Assembly (NCBI GenBank): GCA_002897115.2 | Contig: BCIH01000006.1 | Coordinates: forward strand, 195,250 to 259,249 | DNA: 64,000 bases | Direction: 5' to 3' | DNA from: Prototheca cutis | Taxonomy: Eukaryota; Chlorophyta; Trebouxiophyceae; Chlorellales; Chlorellaceae | Shown: piece by piece, positions 1 to 10,500 of the stretch | Numbering within the stretch: the first letter of the stretch is position 1 | Layout of the letters: every line of letters begins with the position of its first letter | Made by a program: the position numbers and the translations under genes | The notes under the pieces: generated by a model | The model's database searches: none | What the model saw: only the letters and a program-made list of their open reading frames with translations | What the model was told of the DNA's origin: nothing

Positions 1-837
1 GTCGCCGACGACCTCAACCTCGCCCGCGCCGAGGCCTGGCGCGCGTGGCCCATCGCGCGGTCGCTGGTCGTCGGCGCCGGGTCGCGCTCGCTGCGTGGAT
101 CACGCTCGGTGGGCAACTTTTCAGACTGGTCCTCGGCGGGTGCTGGCGCGTCCAGCGGCCCTGACACCCCCCGCGGTGGTGCGGGGCGCAGCCTCCGTGC
201 GGGGCCGGGGGCCCTGCGCACCTCGTCCAGCGTCGACGCGCCACTGCCGCCCATGCCCAGCGGCATCAGCGTCACAACGACGTCGGCGGCTCGCGTGCCC
301 AGCCCGATTTTTGCGCGGCGATCGTGCCTCAAGCCCGTCGGTGGCGGCGGGGGCACGGACTCGGGCGCCGGGGGGGGCAGCGGGTCGTCCGACGAGGGGG
401 CCAGCAGCTCGCCGCTCAACAAGCGCGTGTCATTCGCGTCGGAGCGTGCCGCCGCGGCCGCCGCGGCCGCCACCGGAGTTGACACGGCAAGGATGGAGCC
501 GCCCATCCTCCGGCGGTCCAGCTCCGAGCTGGCGCTGGTGAGCTCGACACCCTCACTCAGCTGGCTGAGTGGCGCCAGCTTTGTCGGCGGCCCGTCTTTT
601 ACCACGGACGGCGAAGACGGAGGCAACGCGCCCATGCCGATCGGCGGCGTCGGCCGCACCGTGTCGCTGCCGGTGGGCAAGCCCCCGCGGCCGGGGCCGA
701 CGGCCTTTAACCCCATCGGCCCGGACTTTTCCGCGCTACTGGGGTCCCCAAACACACGCTGGCAGGCAAGCTACGCGTCCACCGCATCCGTGTTCACAAA
801 GGGCGGCTCGTCCCGTCGCAGGGACCGCATGCGGTAG
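1..837 (+). CDS. C-terminal part of an unidentified low-complexity protein
   Basis: The reading frame is open from the first base of the window to the TAG at 835-837, giving 278 residues without a start, so the 5' part lies outside. The visible part is Ser/Gly/Ala/Pro-rich and probably disordered. I do not recognise the family. Two short elements stand out: SCLKP near residue 105 and KRVSFASE near residue 137. They resemble the SILK and RVxF docking motifs of protein phosphatase 1 regulators, which often occur in this order. Repeated RRSSS-type sites could be targets of basophilic kinases. The tail ends in basic residues. A role as a PP1-binding or kinase-regulated protein is inference only. 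Confidence 0.55.
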   Translation, partial: VADDLNLARAEAWRAWPIARSLVVGAGSRSLRGSRSVGNFSDWSSAGAGASSGPDTPRGGAGRSLRAGPGALRTSSSVDAPLPPMPSGISVTTTSAARVPSPIFARRSCLKPVGGGGGTDSGAGGGSGSSDEGASSSPLNKRVSFASERAAAAAAAATGVDTARMEPPILRRSSSELALVSSTPSLSWLSGASFVGGPSFTTDGEDGGNAPMPIGGVGRTVSLPVGKPPRPGPTAFNPIGPDFSALLGSPNTRWQASYASTASVFTKGGSSRRRDRMR

Positions 838-2301
838 GTAGTAGTGTGAGTGCGCAGGCAGTGCAGCGCGGTTCCCACGAGGCAGCGGTCCTGGCGTGAG
901 CCAGGTGGCCCTGCCTTCCGGGGTGCCGGTTGCCATGCACGTCTTCTGTGTCCGTGCCCATGTGCGACACTCATGTCGTCGTGCCTGTGTCCGTATGTTT
1001 GTCCGTATGTGTCTGTGGCTGGGGTTGCACCCCAGCCATGCCGGTGCTTGCCTGAGCCAGCGGGCGATCGAGCCCGCGGCGCGGTGCCCTTGCAGTGCGG
1101 CTGGCGGATTTGGCCCTGGTCGGGGCCGAGCCGCTCGCCGTACCCAATTTGGGCAATCGCCAAGGCACACTTGTCGGTGGGCCCAGCTCGAGCCCAGTCC
1201 GAGCCCAACGCGGCTCCCGGCGAGCATGCATACCACCCCATGTGCACTCGGCTGATGCCCCTGCACCAGGCGGTGTGGATTGTCCACCTAGTGACAGCCC
1301 TCGCCCCTCGCTCCCCAGGGATGTGCTCCGCGAGATGCATCTGCCCATAGTGTCGGAATGAGCTGCGCCGACCACCCCTCGGCCCAGCTTTCGGAAGACG
1401 CCGCGCGTGTGTAGTGCTGTGTGCCATTTTTGAGTTCTACGGGAAGCCCCATATGGCATGCCCTGAACATGCACCTACCCTCTCTTCGAACGAATGTCCC
1501 GGGGAGAAACCGCGCTCGCGTGGCGCACCGCGCACTGCATCTCCCGGGTCGATTCGTCCTTCTGCAAGAGTGCCCAAATGTGTTGGAGTGCAGTTGAACG
1601 ATCTGTATTTTTTAATTGAGGTTTACACAAAGCAACCTTTTTCCATGCGCTGCCTTGCCCGTCTTATGTGGGCCACTGTTGACCCAAGGGTGGGTGGGTG
1701 TCTTGGCACCTGATCCACCCCCGCCGCTGGCTCACAAACCCTAAGACCTACTTGATGAGGCACGGATGAAAACGCTCATGACATACACCAATGGGTGGAA
1801 AATGGGTGGTCGGGCTTGAGGAGAGGGGAAGGGCGCGCAAAAGTTGTGCCTCTTGGCTACCCTTGGCAAGCCGCCACGAGTGCGGCCTTCCCCAGCTGCT
1901 GTGCCGGCCTTTTAAAGCTCTGGTGCCTACCGACGTGGCATCACGCCCGGCCCAGCATGGCAAAGGGAGACAAGACACGCATATTTCTGGGCCAGAATGG
2001 CGACCGATGAAGCAGACAAAGTGCCTTGAAAGCAGTGGGATGGGTGACAGACCGCGCATGCGGCGCAATTTCAATGCTGGGTCATCGTCCGGCCTCCGGG
2101 ACCCAGCGGGCTGACGCTGCAAATTGCAAAATAGCTCGTGCAGGTCGCATCTGGCCAAAGTCGGGGTCTTAAACATCAGCCGTGGATCGGGCAGTTTACG
2201 GCATTACCTGCTACGGTGAAACTCTCCCCTGTCAGCGCAGATCCGCGCTGCACCAACTTATCCAGAACCTCTGGCGGAAGCCAAGAGCTGTCCCACCCAC
2301 C
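838..2301. other. Intergenic, no recognised gene
   Basis: This 1.46 kb stretch separates the first gene from the Mpv17-like gene, which reads in the same direction. Open frames on both strands stay under about 220 codons, overlap one another and resemble no family I know. It probably holds the 3' UTR of the left gene and the promoter of the right one. Confidence 0.5.
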
Positions 2302-3456
2302 ATGGCGGACGTGGCTACTTTAGCGTGGAAGCGCTACCTCTACAACCTGCAGACGAACCCTGTGAAGACCAAAGTGCGCCGTGATGGGGCCTGTGCTGGG
2401 CACCAGGCGGTGATCGGCGGTGTTGGCTTGGGCGATGAGGGTTTCCCTGACGGTTTCGGTGCGGCCCGCCTGGAGCACCCGCCGAGCCGCATCGGCGAGA
2501 TGATGGGGGTCCGGCAGTCTTTTCATGGCATTCTGTCGACCTGCATGGCGCACAAGCTGGGCGATGGGAGCGTGGGACGGTGGGGGATGCCAGTCTTTCC
2601 CATCACCAGCCCATGTGGGCTGGTCAATCAAAGGGGTCGGTGGTCGCTGCCTGGGTGTTGGACGGTGCACTCACCTGGCCGGCCTCACTTGCTGGCCTTT
2701 GATTCCCATGCGATGAGCGCATGCGGAGAGCATTGCCCGCACGGCGTGAATGGTGCACTGGTACACACCGGCGATTCCAACTCCCCTCTTTCTTCTTGCA
2801 GGCCATCACCGCGGCTACGCTGTCGGCGCTGGCCGACCTGGTCTCCCAGAAGATTGTTGGTCAGGGTCCCATCCAATGGCGCCGCACGGTGCTGCTGGCG
2901 CTGTACGGTCTTGTGTGGTCTGGGCCCTGCGCGCACTACTGGCAGGGCTTCCTGGAGCGCCTGTTCCCCAACAAGGACGACCCGCTGCGTCTGCTGAAGA
3001 AGGTGGCCGTCGACCAATTGGTCTACGCGCCCATCCAGACCACCGTGGTGCTGACGTACCTGGCCAAGGTGGTGGAGGGCCTGCCCTTCTCCGTCGCCAT
3101 CGCCAAGGTCACCGCGCAGTGGTCCACCGTGCAGTCCATGGGCTGGCGGGTAAGAGATTGTTGCGCCGCGTGTGCTGCTGTTGCCTTTTTTTGTGCTTGG
3201 GGCCGGTGCTGTTGGTGGGGGGTGGGGAGCGGGCTTCCCAAACCCTCTGACTTCCTAGCTGCCCAACACACCACATCAAACACTGATCAACACACAACAC
3301 ATGCAGTTCTGGCCGCTGGTGCAGTACATCAACCAAAAGTACCTGCCGCTGCAACTGCGCGTGCTGTGGCTCAACTGCGTGGCCTTCCTCTGGGGCATCT
3401 TTGTCATGGTCAAGTCCCGTGCAAGCACCGCCCCCGTCGTTGTCAAGCGGGCCTGA
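2302..3456 (+). CDS. Mpv17/PMP22-family membrane protein
   Basis: Three exons (2302-2373, 2802-3149, 3307-3456), all joined in phase 0, encode 189 residues, the usual length of the family. The start MADVATLAWKRYLYNLQTNP matches the family N-terminus (W..YL..L...P..TK). Exon 2 begins with a segment resembling the conserved (G)DL..Q helix, and exon 3 starts FWPLVQYIN followed by a C-terminal helix around WGIFVMVK, which is the family signature. Mpv17/PMP22 proteins sit in mitochondrial inner or peroxisomal membranes with about four helices; their transport role (small molecules, possibly nucleotide precursors or metabolites) is unsettled. No peroxisomal SKL-type end is present. A TGTAA motif lies about 290 bases downstream. 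Confidence 0.9.
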
Positions 3457-4129
3457 GATCTGTGGTACTCACGCTCGCGAGTTGTGTCATGTTTGTTGCC
3501 CTGAACCCGCCGGCAGTACTGCTTGTTCGTTCCTGTGGCGTGCACGGACCCTCCATGATCCCCCCTCCAGCCCTCGTTTGTTCCCTGGGGCCCTTGCATC
3601 ACCATGACGACGGCAAGCCTGCCTGCCCTGCCTCTCAACAACAACAGGGAACCATGCCGGCGCGTGAATGAACTGAATGAAAGGAATCGAGGCGTTTCCG
3701 CCGGAACAGTTTTGTCGTGCCCGTTGGTCTCCACCACGTCTTTGCTGTAACCCACCACGTCCCGTAGGAAGTCGTGAGGGGCGACTGAAATGGTGTGCGG
3801 CTGAGTGGGGGCCCTATCGGCTGTCCGCCCGGCCTTTATCACCCCGCTGTCCGGCCGACTGGACCCTGCTCAGTCGCATACGCTTTTATTCAGCCGGCCC
3901 GCAATGTATCCGTTGTTTGGAATGGCGTAGACGCCGTGCAGGTCAGGGGGAGCAGCCTGGCCGTCTGCGCCGCGTTCCCTGTTCTCACGCTCCGTCCGCA
4001 GCAGCCTGTGCATTGTTCATTGTTCATATTAGGGTTTGGGCTTGAACAGGGCATGGCTGGCAGGGCTACAGCCGTTTTTAATTGGAGTCATGGGAACAGG
4101 CATAAAAGGCAGTGTCCAACTCATCAAAC
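3457..4129. other. Convergent intergenic spacer
   Basis: This spacer lies between the Mpv17-like gene and the ABC protein, which converge. Apart from the TGTAA noted separately, I see only probable 3' UTR sequence. Confidence 0.5.
3746..3750 (+). promoter_or_regulatory. Candidate TGTAA polyadenylation signal
   Basis: TGTAA is the usual poly(A) signal in chlorophyte algae. This copy lies about 290 bases after the Mpv17-like stop. The same context TTTGCTGTAA recurs after the pyroglutamyl peptidase gene. Confidence 0.35.
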
Positions 4130-4808
4130 TCACTTTTCTACCCAGTGGATGAGGCGGTGGCTGGGAAAACCCGGGACCACTTCTTCCGCGGTGCCAAACA
4201 GGCAAGGCTGTGACTTGCCCAAGTACAAAACGTGGGTGGGCCATCCATCCAGACCATCAAAAATGTGTGTTGCCTGCGCGCGCGCGCGCGCGCGTGTGTG
4301 TGTGGGGGGGGGGGGGGCGTGAGTAGTTTGTCGGTGGGTGGCGGGGGGAGGGCGTGGTGCTGGTGTCAATGGAGCTGGTGGTGATGGAGCTAGGCAGAGT
4401 GACCAGTGCCGTGCTTCGCATTCAGTACCGAACACAAACCCCCCCATCCCCCCCGTGCCTTGGTCAGCACACTCACAGTGCAGCCCACCATGTTTGAATG
4501 CCCCAAAGATTGCGCACTCACGTAGACGACGGTCGTGCCGCGCTGGCTGCACTCGTCCTTGAGGAAGGCCATGAGGTTTGCTCGTGCCAGCACGTCCAGG
4601 TCCACCGTCACCTCGTCCAGCAGCAACACCTGGCGCAGGGTGGACGATATTGAGCCAGTTTGTCCCGGTTTCTTTTTGGTGGGCGCAAGTGTTGTGAGAA
4701 GCAGGATGGTCCAGGCTGATCAGCGGCATCAACCGCATGCAGCCCCCGGTGGAAGTGCAGCCGCACCCATCCCATCCCTCCCCATCTCCATCTCCATCTC
4801 CCTGCAAA

Positions 4809-4877
<69 letters not shown>

Positions 4878-5844
4878 ACACCCCCCCCCCCCCCCCCCCC
4901 CCACACACACACACGACAGCTGACCACCAACCTCGAATTCTTGGAGGAGGCCCATGGCGATTTGCACCCGGCGGCGTTGCCCGTCCGAAACCAGGTGCAT
5001 GCGCCAGGCCGGATTGATATCCAGCAGGTCGATCAGCCGCGCCCGTCGACCGGGGTCAACTCCCTGGACGTTTCCCAGCATCTCCCCAGCCGCCACGTCC
5101 GCCTGGCGAGGGGGGGGATGAGGAGTGGTGACAGTGTTGTGGGGCCGGGCTGCTGCGAGCGAGTGGTCATACCGTGATGAATTTGAGCCCAACAGGGACA
5201 CAAGTCATTCTTCTTCTTACACAGTTTGTTCGCCTCTCCCGGCCTCACCATAACCCGCAGAAACAAACAAGCACTCGTACCGTGAGTGGGACGCTGTAGC
5301 CGGCAAAAGCAACATCCCTGTCCCAGCCGCCGCCGATGTATCCGAGTCTGCCCGACGAGGTGAGCTCAGTGGCATGGAAGGGAGGCGCGCCCAGCACATA
5401 CAGTACGCTCTCGGGCAGCATGTGCTTGCCCGCCAGCAGTCGGAGCAGGGTCGTCTTGCCGGCGCCGTTGGCGCCCAGCAGCAGGGTGCACGAGCTGTGG
5501 GGAAGCTGCAGTGACAGACCGTTTATGAGCGGTGGTCCGGGCAGCGGCCTGCCATCTGCGTGGAAAGGGGGGGAGAAGTTGGGAGGCGCCGCCACACCAA
5601 CTTGGGAGTCCCTACCTACGGTGCACAACAGTCATGAAATCAAAAAAAACCCACAGGCATTCAAAGGCTTCCAACCCAGTATCGTCATGACATACTGCCA
5701 ATCCCAGTGCCACGCACCGATGCCAGGGTACGAAAAGGTGAGGTCCTGGAGCTGGATGGCGGGCCCCTCACCCTCCCTGCCCGGCCCCGTGGATCCAGCT
5801 TGCTCGGACAACATCCAGCCCGATCCCCAGCCCGGCGTGATCAA
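4130..5844 (-). CDS. Soluble ABC ATPase of the ABCI/CAF16 type
   Basis: Five exons on the minus strand (5844-5718, 5555-5281, 5102-4932, 4629-4522, 4273-4130) give 274 residues with consistent phases. It is a single nucleotide-binding domain with no membrane segments. In order: core strand LTFSYPG, Walker [10 protein letters not shown], signature region [16 protein letters not shown] (SDGQ for the usual LSGGQ), Walker B VLLLDEV, and the H-loop in [11 protein letters not shown]. The last block is characteristic of yeast CAF16 (a CCR4-associated factor) and plant ABCI19-21, so a non-transport role is likely. Walker B has Val after the Glu, as in that family. The intron between exons 3 and 4 carries a run of 68 G on the coding strand, and the last intron ends in C12 followed by AC and GC repeats. 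The start is the first ATG giving the family N-terminus; the preceding 40 residues are variable. Confidence 0.9.
4810..4914. repeat. C68, C22 and AC tract inside an ABC-gene intron
   Basis: The + strand has 68 consecutive C (4810-4877), a short ACA break, 22 C (4881-4902), then AC repeats to about 4914. On the coding (minus) strand this reads GT repeats followed by G runs, starting about 18 bases after the 5' splice site. The exact length is unreliable in any assembly. Confidence 0.9.
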
Positions 5845-6266
5845 CGCCGTTCCATTGCCATGGCAACAAATGCATCAGATTTGTGTTGAATTAGAATATG
5901 CATGCACAGTGTTGCGGGTGGCAGTGTGACCGCTGGGAGGGTTTTTTCCGATCACGGGGTGTTTAGATCGTTCGATCCGTACGGCAATTTGCTTGCCCGG
6001 CAAGGTTTGGTGGATGAGAAGTCTGCGGCTACAGTTGCTGCCGCTTGATGGCACCCTTGCCCTGCTGTAGTATTTGCCATGGTGAAACCCGCTCCATGGA
6101 CTACCTTGCTTGACATGATCTCGGGGCAATTTGGCAGAGCGGCTGGCCACGACTGGGCGCCAATCACAAGCTGTGGGCAGGCATGCAGTCGCCGAGCCCA
6201 TGATTTCCAACTTTCTTTTCACTGTGACATGAAGAACACAAATCCAACCAGTGGTTCGATGTCGTC
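5845..6266. other. Spacer between two minus-strand genes
   Basis: About 420 bases lie between the ABC protein start and the stop of the coiled-coil gene. It should hold the ABC promoter and the upstream gene's 3' UTR. I see no further coding signal. Confidence 0.5.
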
Positions 6267-7245
6267 TTACACGAATGTCTTTTTGGGGGCTGGCGACGAT
6301 GCATTCGCGGCACTCGTTGTCTGGCCTGCGGGGGAGCCCGCTGCTTGTGGTGCAGCCGGGGATTCTTCCCCGCCGTTGCCCGGTGCTGCTGCTGCTGCAG
6401 ACACGCTTGACCTAAAGTTGTCCTTGTCTTGCCGTGCGCTTGCCAGGGCGTCCCGCAGGCGGTTGGACAGACCCCAGCCGCCTTTCTGGACGATTCTTTC
6501 TAGACTGTCTAGAAGCGCCTCTTGCTGCCCTGACAACCGCCCCCTCTCCCGTTCCAACCTGTATGAAGGATGGGGAAATACATAGGTGAGCTCAGGGGAT
6601 ACACAATACCGTGCAAAAATTTTCTTTCAAAGCCTCTCATTCCGGCCAAGCAAGTCGTGGACCTGATTCCACCACCGCGTCTGCCGCAATGCACCTTGCT
6701 CGCTCGAGGCTGAGTGACTTCTTCTCATCCTCCAGCTCCCGCTTGAGTGCCTGTGCATCACGGGTGGCAGACAGATGTGCATGAGACACACAGAATTGTC
6801 CCAAGATCGACAGGATGGCATCATCCTTTCTCAGGCAAGTGGGCAACGCAGTTTCCGAGCGGCCCCGTCCCCAGTTGTCATGTGCAAGCAAACCCCGTGA
6901 CAGCAAAGTCCTACCGACATTCCGCAGGGGCACACTGCTTACCTCGACCTCATACTTCTCTTGAAGCCGGTTCCATGCCATGCCAAAGAGGAGGCCTGTG
7001 GAGATCACCCAGAACAGGCCTGTGCCCTCCCTCTGCAGATATCTGCTCATCCGCTGCTGCCAGCCCGCAGCAGACCGCGCTCTCTGCATCTCCTCAATCT
7101 TCTTGATGGCAATCGCATGGTTTGCAATGTCTTTTTCAAGTGAAGATGGCGATGGAGCCCCGCTCTTGGCCTCTTTAAGCTTCTTCAGCGCCTCGTTCGA
7201 GCTTGCGATGAGGTTGTCGAGGTCTGCCGCCGTGGGTCCACTCAT
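6267..7245 (-). CDS. Coiled-coil protein with one membrane segment, unknown function
   Basis: Three minus-strand exons (7245-6943, 6750-6695, 6558-6267) join in phases 0 and 2 to give 216 residues. Residues 1-65 form a charged helix (NEALKKLKEAK, AIKKIEEMQRA). Residues about 75-92 (GLFWVISTGLLFGMAW) are one hydrophobic segment. A second coiled coil follows (LKRELEDEKKSLSLERAR, then RGRLSGQQEALLDSLE), and the C-terminus is Ala/Pro/Ser-rich. The continuous heptad pattern across both junctions supports the splice choices. I do not recognise the family. The layout suggests a membrane-anchored coiled-coil adaptor, possibly organellar, but nothing in the sequence decides this. Confidence 0.65.
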
Positions 7246-7575
7246 GCTGGACCCGTGGTGTCTGTTATATTCAATTCAAGGCAATGAATTCGAAGGAGGC
7301 GTCCCACCGAGCCATTGTGGGTCCCAGGTTTGACCTGCTCACGGCGTCATGAGATTCCCCACTCATCTTTGCATGCCAATCCGTGCTACCACTCGGCAGA
7401 TCATCGTCCTGACGAGCAATTGTGTCGGGAACTTGTGTTCGGGGCTGCCCTGTCCCCAACGAGCATTCTGCACCCATTCACGTATTATTTTGATCTTGAT
7501 TGTGCATGATAGGCGACATGCACACGAGGCTCCTGCGTTGGCTGGAACGGCAGTGAGATTGCGACGCCGTGTGCC
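7246..7575. other. Divergent promoter region
   Basis: These 330 bases lie between the divergent starts of the coiled-coil gene (7245, minus) and PRP16 (7576, plus). No coding signal or clear TATA box was seen. Confidence 0.5.
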
Positions 7576-10500
7576 ATGGAGGAGGGAGTCGGTGGGCTGC
7601 AGCTGAGCAAGGAGAGGCCTGTGTTCAGACCTCCCGAGCCACGCAAGTCCCTTCTTGGTGAGTGTCTCTTGTGATGCATGTGCATGGACATTCGAGCGGG
7701 CACTGCTGTTGCGCCATCGCTTCGGTCTGCAAGCACTATGGTGGTCTGCTCATCGTCACTCTGCGCTCCCCTCGTCGGGCAGGACTCGACCGGCTGGCTG
7801 CGGAGAAGCGGCCCGAGCAGGCCGCCGGATCCGTGCTTGGTGAGTGATAAGCTTGATGGATTCAATCCCGTGTTGAGTGTGCATTGCCAGGGCCTGCTCG
7901 CGCCAGGGGTTTCCAGGAATGAGCTGGGGGTGACGCACTGCCTGCCCACCCCGTGTGCCGCCAGGTCAAAAGAAGAAGAAAAGCTCATGTCGCACACATT
8001 GTGCTTTATTGCTTCCCCACTCACAGGCAAGCGGCCTGTAGTGACTTTGGATCATGGAGATGGTGTGGAGACTGCAGCCGGCAGTGGTCAGGAGGGGCCC
8101 GGCCGGCCAGCCGGGGGTTTGGGCATGCCTCCTCCCGCACCACGCAGCTACCGCGGACCTGCCTCGCAGCGCATGGAAACGCCGTCCCACCCCGGCGGCG
8201 TGAGCATCGCAGCACGACGCGAACAGCAAGAAAGAGAGGCGCGACGCCGTGGCGCCCGGGCTAGCACCCGCGACGATGATCGCCGGGATGATCGAAGGGG
8301 TGATTACCACCGCGGTGATCGCCGGGACGATCGCCGCAGCGACTACCGGGGTGATTTTCGGCGGAGGGATGAGTCGGAGGGTCGTCAGCGGGAGCGGTAC
8401 GAGGTAGACAGGGACCGGCACAGCAGCGACGACGGTGGCAGCAAGTCGTGGGATGGCAGCAGTAGTCGACGCAACGACCGGTCTGGCAATCGGCGGCTGT
8501 CTTCATCGTCTGGTTCCGCAGCTCGGCGGCGGGAAGGAGGAGACTGGTCAGCGCCATGGACGCCCGCCCGGAGAAGCGACTGGGACGCCGAAACCCCCCG
8601 GGCGACACCCGCGAGAAGAGGTGAGATGCCGCGGGACACACCCCGTGCGACCCCGGCGAGAAGCGGTGGCTGGGGCACGCCGTCTTCAGACCCCGAGATC
8701 GCACGCGCGGGGTCAGCGCGCCCGGGCGGGAGCGGACACCCCCCGCGACCCCGGACCAGTGTCCGGTTTGGGTCTTCCACCTCATCGGTGGCGGGGGCAG
8801 CAACGCTGCGCGGTGACAGTGCCGGCCCAGAAGCATCGTGGCGGGACCGGGCGGCGAGCACGTCGTCGCTAGCGTCGGCTGGCGGGCGGGATGCCTCGCC
8901 TGACACCGGTCCCGCGTGGGACGAAGCCGCCGGGCCCCCCGATGCGGCGTGGGCGGCGCAGGAGCGGGAGCTTGACCGTGCCTGGTATGACCAAGAGGAA
9001 GATGGTGGCGCGGTGGACGAGACGCACAACCCATTCTTGGGCGACGCGGAGGAGGACCCGTTCCTCAAGGCACGCCGTGAGAACGCGGTTCAGCGGCTGA
9101 CGCGGCGCGACGGCACGCTGATGACAGCGGCGCAGTCACGACGGGCCAGCGAGCTGCAGCGTGACATGAACGCGTGGGAGGAGAACCGGCTGCTGACTTC
9201 TGGTGTGGTTCGGGCACGGGAGGTGGACATGGATTTCACCAATGACTCTGATGTGCGGGCGGTGCTGCTGGTGCACGATGCCCGGCCGCCGTTCCTGGAC
9301 GGCCGCCTGCTGTTCACCAAGCAAAAGGGTCCCGTCCTGCCGTTGAAGGACCCCACCTCCGACATGGCCGTCATCGCACGCACGGGTTCACGCCTGGTCA
9401 AGGAAGTCAGGGAGAAAAAGGAAGCCGGGAAATCGCGGGCGCGGTTCTGGGAGGTGGCCGGCTCCAAGATGGGGGCCGTCACTGGCCTGACAGGCGCAGA
9501 ACAGGAAGAAGGGCAGCGCCAGGCCGACCTGATCCGCGAAGAGCAAGGCAGTGACGACGATGCCGAGGACGAGGACGATGGCATTGGGGGTGACACCAAC
9601 CCCACACCTGCTGGTGCAAAGAAGCGGCGGAACAGGAACCAGTTCCGGAGCCACATGAAAAAGGCCGAGGCGTCATCGGAATTTGCTAAGACGATGACGC
9701 TGACGGAGCAGCGGCGCTTTCTCCCCGTCTACGGCGTGCGTGAAGAACTGCTGCAGATCGTGCGGGAAAACCAGGTCGTGGTCGTGGTGGGCGAGACGGG
9801 GTCGGGCAAGACGACCCAGATGACGCAGTACCTGGCTGAGGATGGCTACACGGGCTACGGCGTGGTGGGCTGCACGCAGCCGCGGCGCGTGGCGGCGATG
9901 AGCGTGGCGGCGCGCGTGAGCGAGGAAATGGGCTGCGAGTTGGGCAAGGAGGTCGGGTACTCCATCCGCTTTGAAGACGTCACTTCCAGCGACACGGTGA
10001 TCAAGTACATGACCGACGGCGTGCTGCTTCGTGAAACCCTGGTGGAGCCGGATCTGGACAGGTATTCGGCCATTATCATGGACGAAGCCCACGAACGATC
10101 GCTCAACACGGATGTGCTGTTTGGCATCTTGAAAAAGGTGGTGGCACGACGACGGGATTTCAGGCTCATCGTCACCAGCGCCACGCTGGATGCGCAGAAG
10201 TTTTCCGACTTTTTCGGGTCGGTGCCCGTGTTCAAGATTCCCGGCCGGACCTTTCCTGTGGACGTGCTGTTCTCCAAGACGCCGCAGGAAGACTATGTCG
10301 AGGCGGCAGTCAAGCAGGCTGTGGCCATCCACCTGGGGCACCCGCCGGGGGACATGCTCATCTTCATGACGGGTCAAGAAGAAATCGAGGCAACCTGCTA
10401 CTCCATCGCGGTACGGTGTCTGTCTTTGGGTCTGTTAGTGGGTAGGTGGGGGGGGGGGGGGGGGGCTCTGTTGGGGGCTGTCTCGTGCTCGCTTCACTGC

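Noticed and set aside
4535..5201. Frames with long poly-Pro or poly-Gly tracts
   Set aside because: They are translations of the C68/C22 intron tract, not proteins; the ABC-gene splice sites bracket the region.
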